A stretch of DNA of 64,000 bases, taken from assembly GCA_958510875.1 (NCBI GenBank), contig OY294070.1, forward strand, positions 16,359,631-16,423,630, read 5' to 3'. Below the pieces are notes generated by a model. It made no database searches. It saw only the letters and a program-made list of their open reading frames with translations, and was not told where the DNA came from. Of the stretch, positions 60,886 to 64,000 are shown piece by piece. Source of the DNA: Endomychus coccineus (Eukaryota > Arthropoda > Insecta > Coleoptera > Endomychidae). The stretch's first letter is position 1. Each line of letters begins with the position of its first letter. The translations under genes were made by a program, and so were the position numbers.

Positions 60886-60961
60886 TTAATTTACTTATTT
60901 AATTTTGCAAAATCTCGAATGTACGGTAATTCATTTCTCGCGAAATATGTAGCATATAACG

Positions 60962-60967
60962 AATAAA
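60962..60967 (+). promoter_or_regulatory. Polyadenylation signal of the giant gene
   Basis: AATAAA lies 77 bp after the stop codon of the terminal exon, which is a suitable distance for 3' end formation. Confidence 0.5.
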
Positions 60968-62149
60968 ATTTAAGTAACCCCATCAATTTTTCCACACCAT
61001 TCAAGTGAACTCAATAAGAATGCCTTCAAACATTATGGACACGTCTCTTCACAAATAAATTGTATCCACCATCGTCAGGTATTAATCAATGAATAATTAA
61101 TTGTTTTATTACACATTTCGACTAGATGATACATTTGTATTAGACCTAACATTATAAAAATTTTAAAGACAATGAGAAGATAATGTAGTTACAACAAAAT
61201 TTAATTTACCTAATAAGTAAATAATAATATTGACTTTATTATTTAACAAATTATGGAGGAATATTGTGCTCCTTATTCTTTTTCTCAGTTCAAGTGTCAA
61301 ACAATCAAAAGTAGATAATAATAATTGATTTAAAACCTCTTCTAGGAAAGATATTGAAAGTTCTAAACCAGAGATATTTCAAATATTTACGTTGAATGCT
61401 CTCAATTAGGGTGATCTGGAATTTATACTGAGGGTTCCAGATGAGTGAAGCATATTCCAGTTTTGGACTAACCAATGAATTGAATAGTGTTTGTAGCAGT
61501 GGCGGCTCCTCGAAGGAGGCTAAGGAGGCTCAGCCTCCTCACCAATTTATCTTAATGATCATTCTCCATTTTATTTCCTGTTTCTCTGATAATTCTTTAA
61601 ATTTTACAATTAAATCCCAGTTCTCAGTAGTTATTTTTAATCTGGCAACAGTGGCCAGAGGCTAGATTCTCTATATATCTCAAACGCTAAATACGTGTGG
61701 TCAACACAGTTGCCGTTTTCCAAGCAGTTCAATTGCCAGCTAGGGTAAAAGAGCGAATATGGCAACACCCTATGGAGGCTAGCTTCTCGTACGGAATCGT
61801 CGGTCGAATGAAATACGATTACTTGCTACCGTCCTTCCGCTAGAAGAATGCGACACGTGTCGTGTTCCGTTAGTTCTTGTTCTTGTACCGCAAGGCGAAG
61901 TAAGGTTAAGTAGTTAAGTTATAATTTATCTAATCGGTGAACGTTAAAATGATGAGTGACTTAGTTGCTGGGTTCTTAGAAAATCCATTTAGTGGATTAA
62001 CATATGATAGAAAAGTGTTTTGTTAAAAATAAACGGCCTTTACCGGATTTGAAAGGATTAGTGGTGACGATGACAGGTATGTTTCAAAATCGAAATACAC
62101 AATAAATTATATTGCTTGCTATTTACATGTGATACAACTGCATGTTGGG

Positions 62150-62231
62150 GGCACTCGGGTTATGATGATTTGAAAAATTTAGCTCGTGGTATAGACAGAC
62201 ATGAAAAATCTCAGGAACATGTTACATCGAG
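62150..62231 (+). pseudogene. hAT transposase N-terminal zinc-finger remnant
   Basis: The frame reads CWGHSGYDDLKNLARGIDRH and EKSQEHVTSSIKFK then stop. The Cys and His pattern matches the TTF-type finger of ZMYM1-like hAT transposases. Confidence 0.55.
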
Positions 62232-62506
62232 TATTAAGTTTAAATAAACCGGTAAACAGAATATTGTTAAAGGAGGAAAACATATAATTTGGTAGACAAG
62301 AAACTACATTATAAACAACTTTTTTTATGAAATTTTAGATACTATTAAAGGTCAAATTGAGATTCGATTTTCCGATTTACATAAATTGAAGTTTTTCGAC
62401 TTGACGAATAGAAGATTTTTCGAATCTTTTTCAAAAAAGTTTCCCAATACACTTTTAGATAACTTAGTTCTAAAATATAAATTTTTTGATAAAATAGCAC
62501 TGCACA

Positions 62507-63046
62507 ATGAATTATGGGTTATATACCTACTCGGATAAAGATATTTTAGGCCAGTACGACAGTCACGCCGATATGATAAAATATATGATAGACAATGATT
62601 TGCAACAAGTTTTACCTCAGTTTTATAAACTACTTTGTTTGACAGTCACCATTCCTGTCACGTCGGCATCGGTGGAGAGATCATTTTCTACTCTCAAACG
62701 AATTAAAACTTACATGCGAAATACAATGGGCCAAAATCGTTTATACAATGTTAGTTTGATATCTATTGAAAAAGATTTAGTAAAACACTTAAAACAAAAT
62801 GATACATTTTATGATAATATTATTGATCATTTTTCGCAAACTAAAGACCGTAGAATTCCGTTAATATATAAAAAAAAGTTAATAAAAATAATAAAAAAAA
62901 CAAAATATGAAAAATTTCAAAAAAAAAATAAAAATTATCAAAAATCTAAAGAAAAAAAAACGAACAAAAAAATTTTTTGCCAAGAGAAACGCTACACCTC
63001 CACGTTGGTTCTTGCTGGGCAACAATTAATTTTGTCACTGAAGTAG
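62507..63046 (+). CDS. hAT transposase C-terminal dimerisation fragment
   Basis: 179 codons. TIPVTSASVERSFSTLKRIK and TYMRNTMGQNRLYNVSLISI are the hAT C-terminal dimerisation signature. Upstream MIKYMIDNDLQQVLPQFYKL is the preceding helix. The downstream part is Lys/Asn-rich from A-rich DNA and likely not conserved. The DDE catalytic region is deleted, so the product could only dimerise. Confidence 0.8.
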   Translation: MNYGLYTYSDKDILGQYDSHADMIKYMIDNDLQQVLPQFYKLLCLTVTIPVTSASVERSFSTLKRIKTYMRNTMGQNRLYNVSLISIEKDLVKHLKQNDTFYDNIIDHFSQTKDRRIPLIYKKKLIKIIKKTKYEKFQKKNKNYQKSKEKKTNKKIFCQEKRYTSTLVLAGQQLILSLK

Positions 63047-64000
63047 CTGCTACGGTCGCTGTGCAAAGGTTAAATTTATTGGCTGAATAGAGTATATTTT
63101 TACAAGAACGTTTTATGTCCAGCCTCCTCTCTTAAAAAGTTCACGAGCCGCCACTGGTTTGTAGTACCTCTATATTGTTGAAATATTTGGAATGCCAAGT
63201 ACAAACCCTAAAATTCTATTAGCTTTAGCACACGTATCACTTATATGTAGATTAAAAGTGAACTCATGATCGTATAGAACACCTAAGTCTTTGACTGTAG
63301 TACTACGAGAAATGATTACTGAATCTAAAAGATAATCGAAGGAAATAGGATGGACTTTACGACTGAAGCTAACAACACAACATACACAAATATTTAGACT
63401 GAATAACAGGAACAGTAAAGGACCAAAGATTGAGCCTTGAGGCACACCGGATTTGGCGATAAATGAATTAGATCTTTGACCGTAATGCTGCACGAACTGC
63501 GATCTATTGATGAGGTATGAGCAAAAAAACGCTACTAAGGAGGTACTAAATCCAGTGGATTTGAGCTTGCTTAGAAAAATAGTGTGATCAAGTTCAATAA
63601 AGGCCTTCGAAAAATCTGTATATAATACGTCAACCTGTCCTTGGTTGTCAAGAACAGCAGCAATATACGTGAAGTAAGATTCGTAACCGTAGATCTCTTT
63701 TGGACAAATTATGCGCCATATGTCGTCAAAGTCATACTACTTTCGTTTGAATTGAGTGAAAGTAATTTTGAATGTATATTGACAATTTTCATTATTTCTC
63801 GTCATTTGAAATTATTAAACATTTGTAGGATGTCATACGAACGGGAACAAAAAAGATTACAATATCTCTGGGTTTAAGTTGGTAGAGGATGTTTTGTTCG
63901 CATATGTATAGATCATGCAAAGTAGTGGACTCAAGTTGAGATTTTTATGGTGGCTTTGTTAACTCGTGTCATGAGTCGGCGCAAAATGTTTGTATTCATA

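Larger units (their letters stand above)
61497..63156 (+). mobile_element. hAT element, internally deleted, perfect 8-bp target duplication
   Basis: Termini CAGTGGCGGCTC and GAGCCGCCACTG are perfect 12-bp inverted repeats; GTTTGTAG is duplicated on both sides (61489-61496 and 63157-63164). Inside are a zinc-finger remnant and the dimerisation end of a transposase, with the catalytic core missing. Total 1,660 bp, so it depends on a full-length relative. Confidence 0.93.
61250..63660 (-). mobile_element. LINE relic split by a hAT element
   Basis: The minus strand from 63640 reads TDFSKAFIELDHTIFLSKLK, SKSGVPQGS-type motif (IAKSGVPQGSIFGPLLFLLF) and TTVKDLGVLYDHEFTFNLHI. The frame resumes after the insertion at 61496 with KLEYASLIWNPQYKFQITLI and RTFNIFPRRG. 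These are RT and thumb motifs of a jockey/CR1-type LINE. The FADD region is deleted. 3' limit is approximate. Confidence 0.8.

Overview
The window is a piece of an animal nuclear genome, most likely an insect and possibly a beetle. The evidence is AT-rich non-coding DNA, spliced genes with GT-AG introns that mostly keep phase, a conserved phosphoglycerate kinase, and a transposon load typical of arthropods (Ty3/gypsy, R1/I/jockey-type LINEs, Penelope-like, Tc1/mariner, hAT, foldbacks). There is no bacterial-style gene organisation. The species call is inference only.

Two host genes are visible. (1) On the minus strand at the left edge (225-4775), four exons encode the C-terminal ~180 residues of phosphoglycerate kinase (Pgk), ending in a normal stop. 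I did not find the N-terminal ~235 residues. (2) On the plus strand, from about 7106 to 60885, at least 14 exons encode one very large (about 2,070 aa), Lys/Ser-rich, low-complexity protein that I do not recognise. It carries several basic nuclear-localisation-like clusters and ends in a hydrophobic segment. All but one of the splice junctions are phase-compatible; the E10/E11 junction is not, which points to a missed exon. The last exon ends at 60885 with AATAAA about 77 bp downstream.

The introns are packed with transposons. Left to right: a LINE relic in a Pgk intron (1897-3540); a foldback (about 4886-6025); a foldback inside a Penelope-like fragment (7938-9500 within about 7890-9915); a hAT relic with internal 149-bp duplications (9915-10872); a 104-bp minisatellite (12121-13164); mariner and LINE scraps (13370-13640); a complete Ty3/gypsy element with identical LTRs, intact gag-pol and a perfect 5-bp target duplication (14158-18882); a second RNase H-bearing LINE relic (19120-20700); a second Penelope-like fragment with a GIY-YIG module (21980-22990); a solo LTR (25866-27127); a frameshifted LINE (29735-33231); a Tc1/mariner element with ~475-bp inverted repeats (35416-37742); a foldback (37764-46179) that was itself invaded by an internally deleted LTR retrotransposon with a tRNA-Lys primer site (38858-45141); mariner and Tc1 relics (46985-47800, 48940-49520); a foldback (about 49591-51309); a Tc1-like element with ~610-bp inverted repeats (56125-58451); a short mariner relic next to it (58459-59024); LINE scraps; and, after the last exon, a hAT deletion derivative with a perfect 8-bp target duplication (61497-63156) sitting in a LINE relic.

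I see no operon-like, CRISPR, defence or biosynthetic system. The points most worth following are the unidentified giant gene, the very young Ty3/gypsy copy, a decayed primer-binding site fossilised inside the LTRs of the tRNA-Lys family, Tc1-like elements whose inverted repeats have grown into the transposase coding region, and a small cysteine-rich antisense reading frame near 53 kb. Intergenic or intronic stretches not listed (for example 365-1018, 1120-1890, 20770-21440, 22990-23640, 39000-40400 outside LTR features) are AT-rich and I see nothing codable in them.
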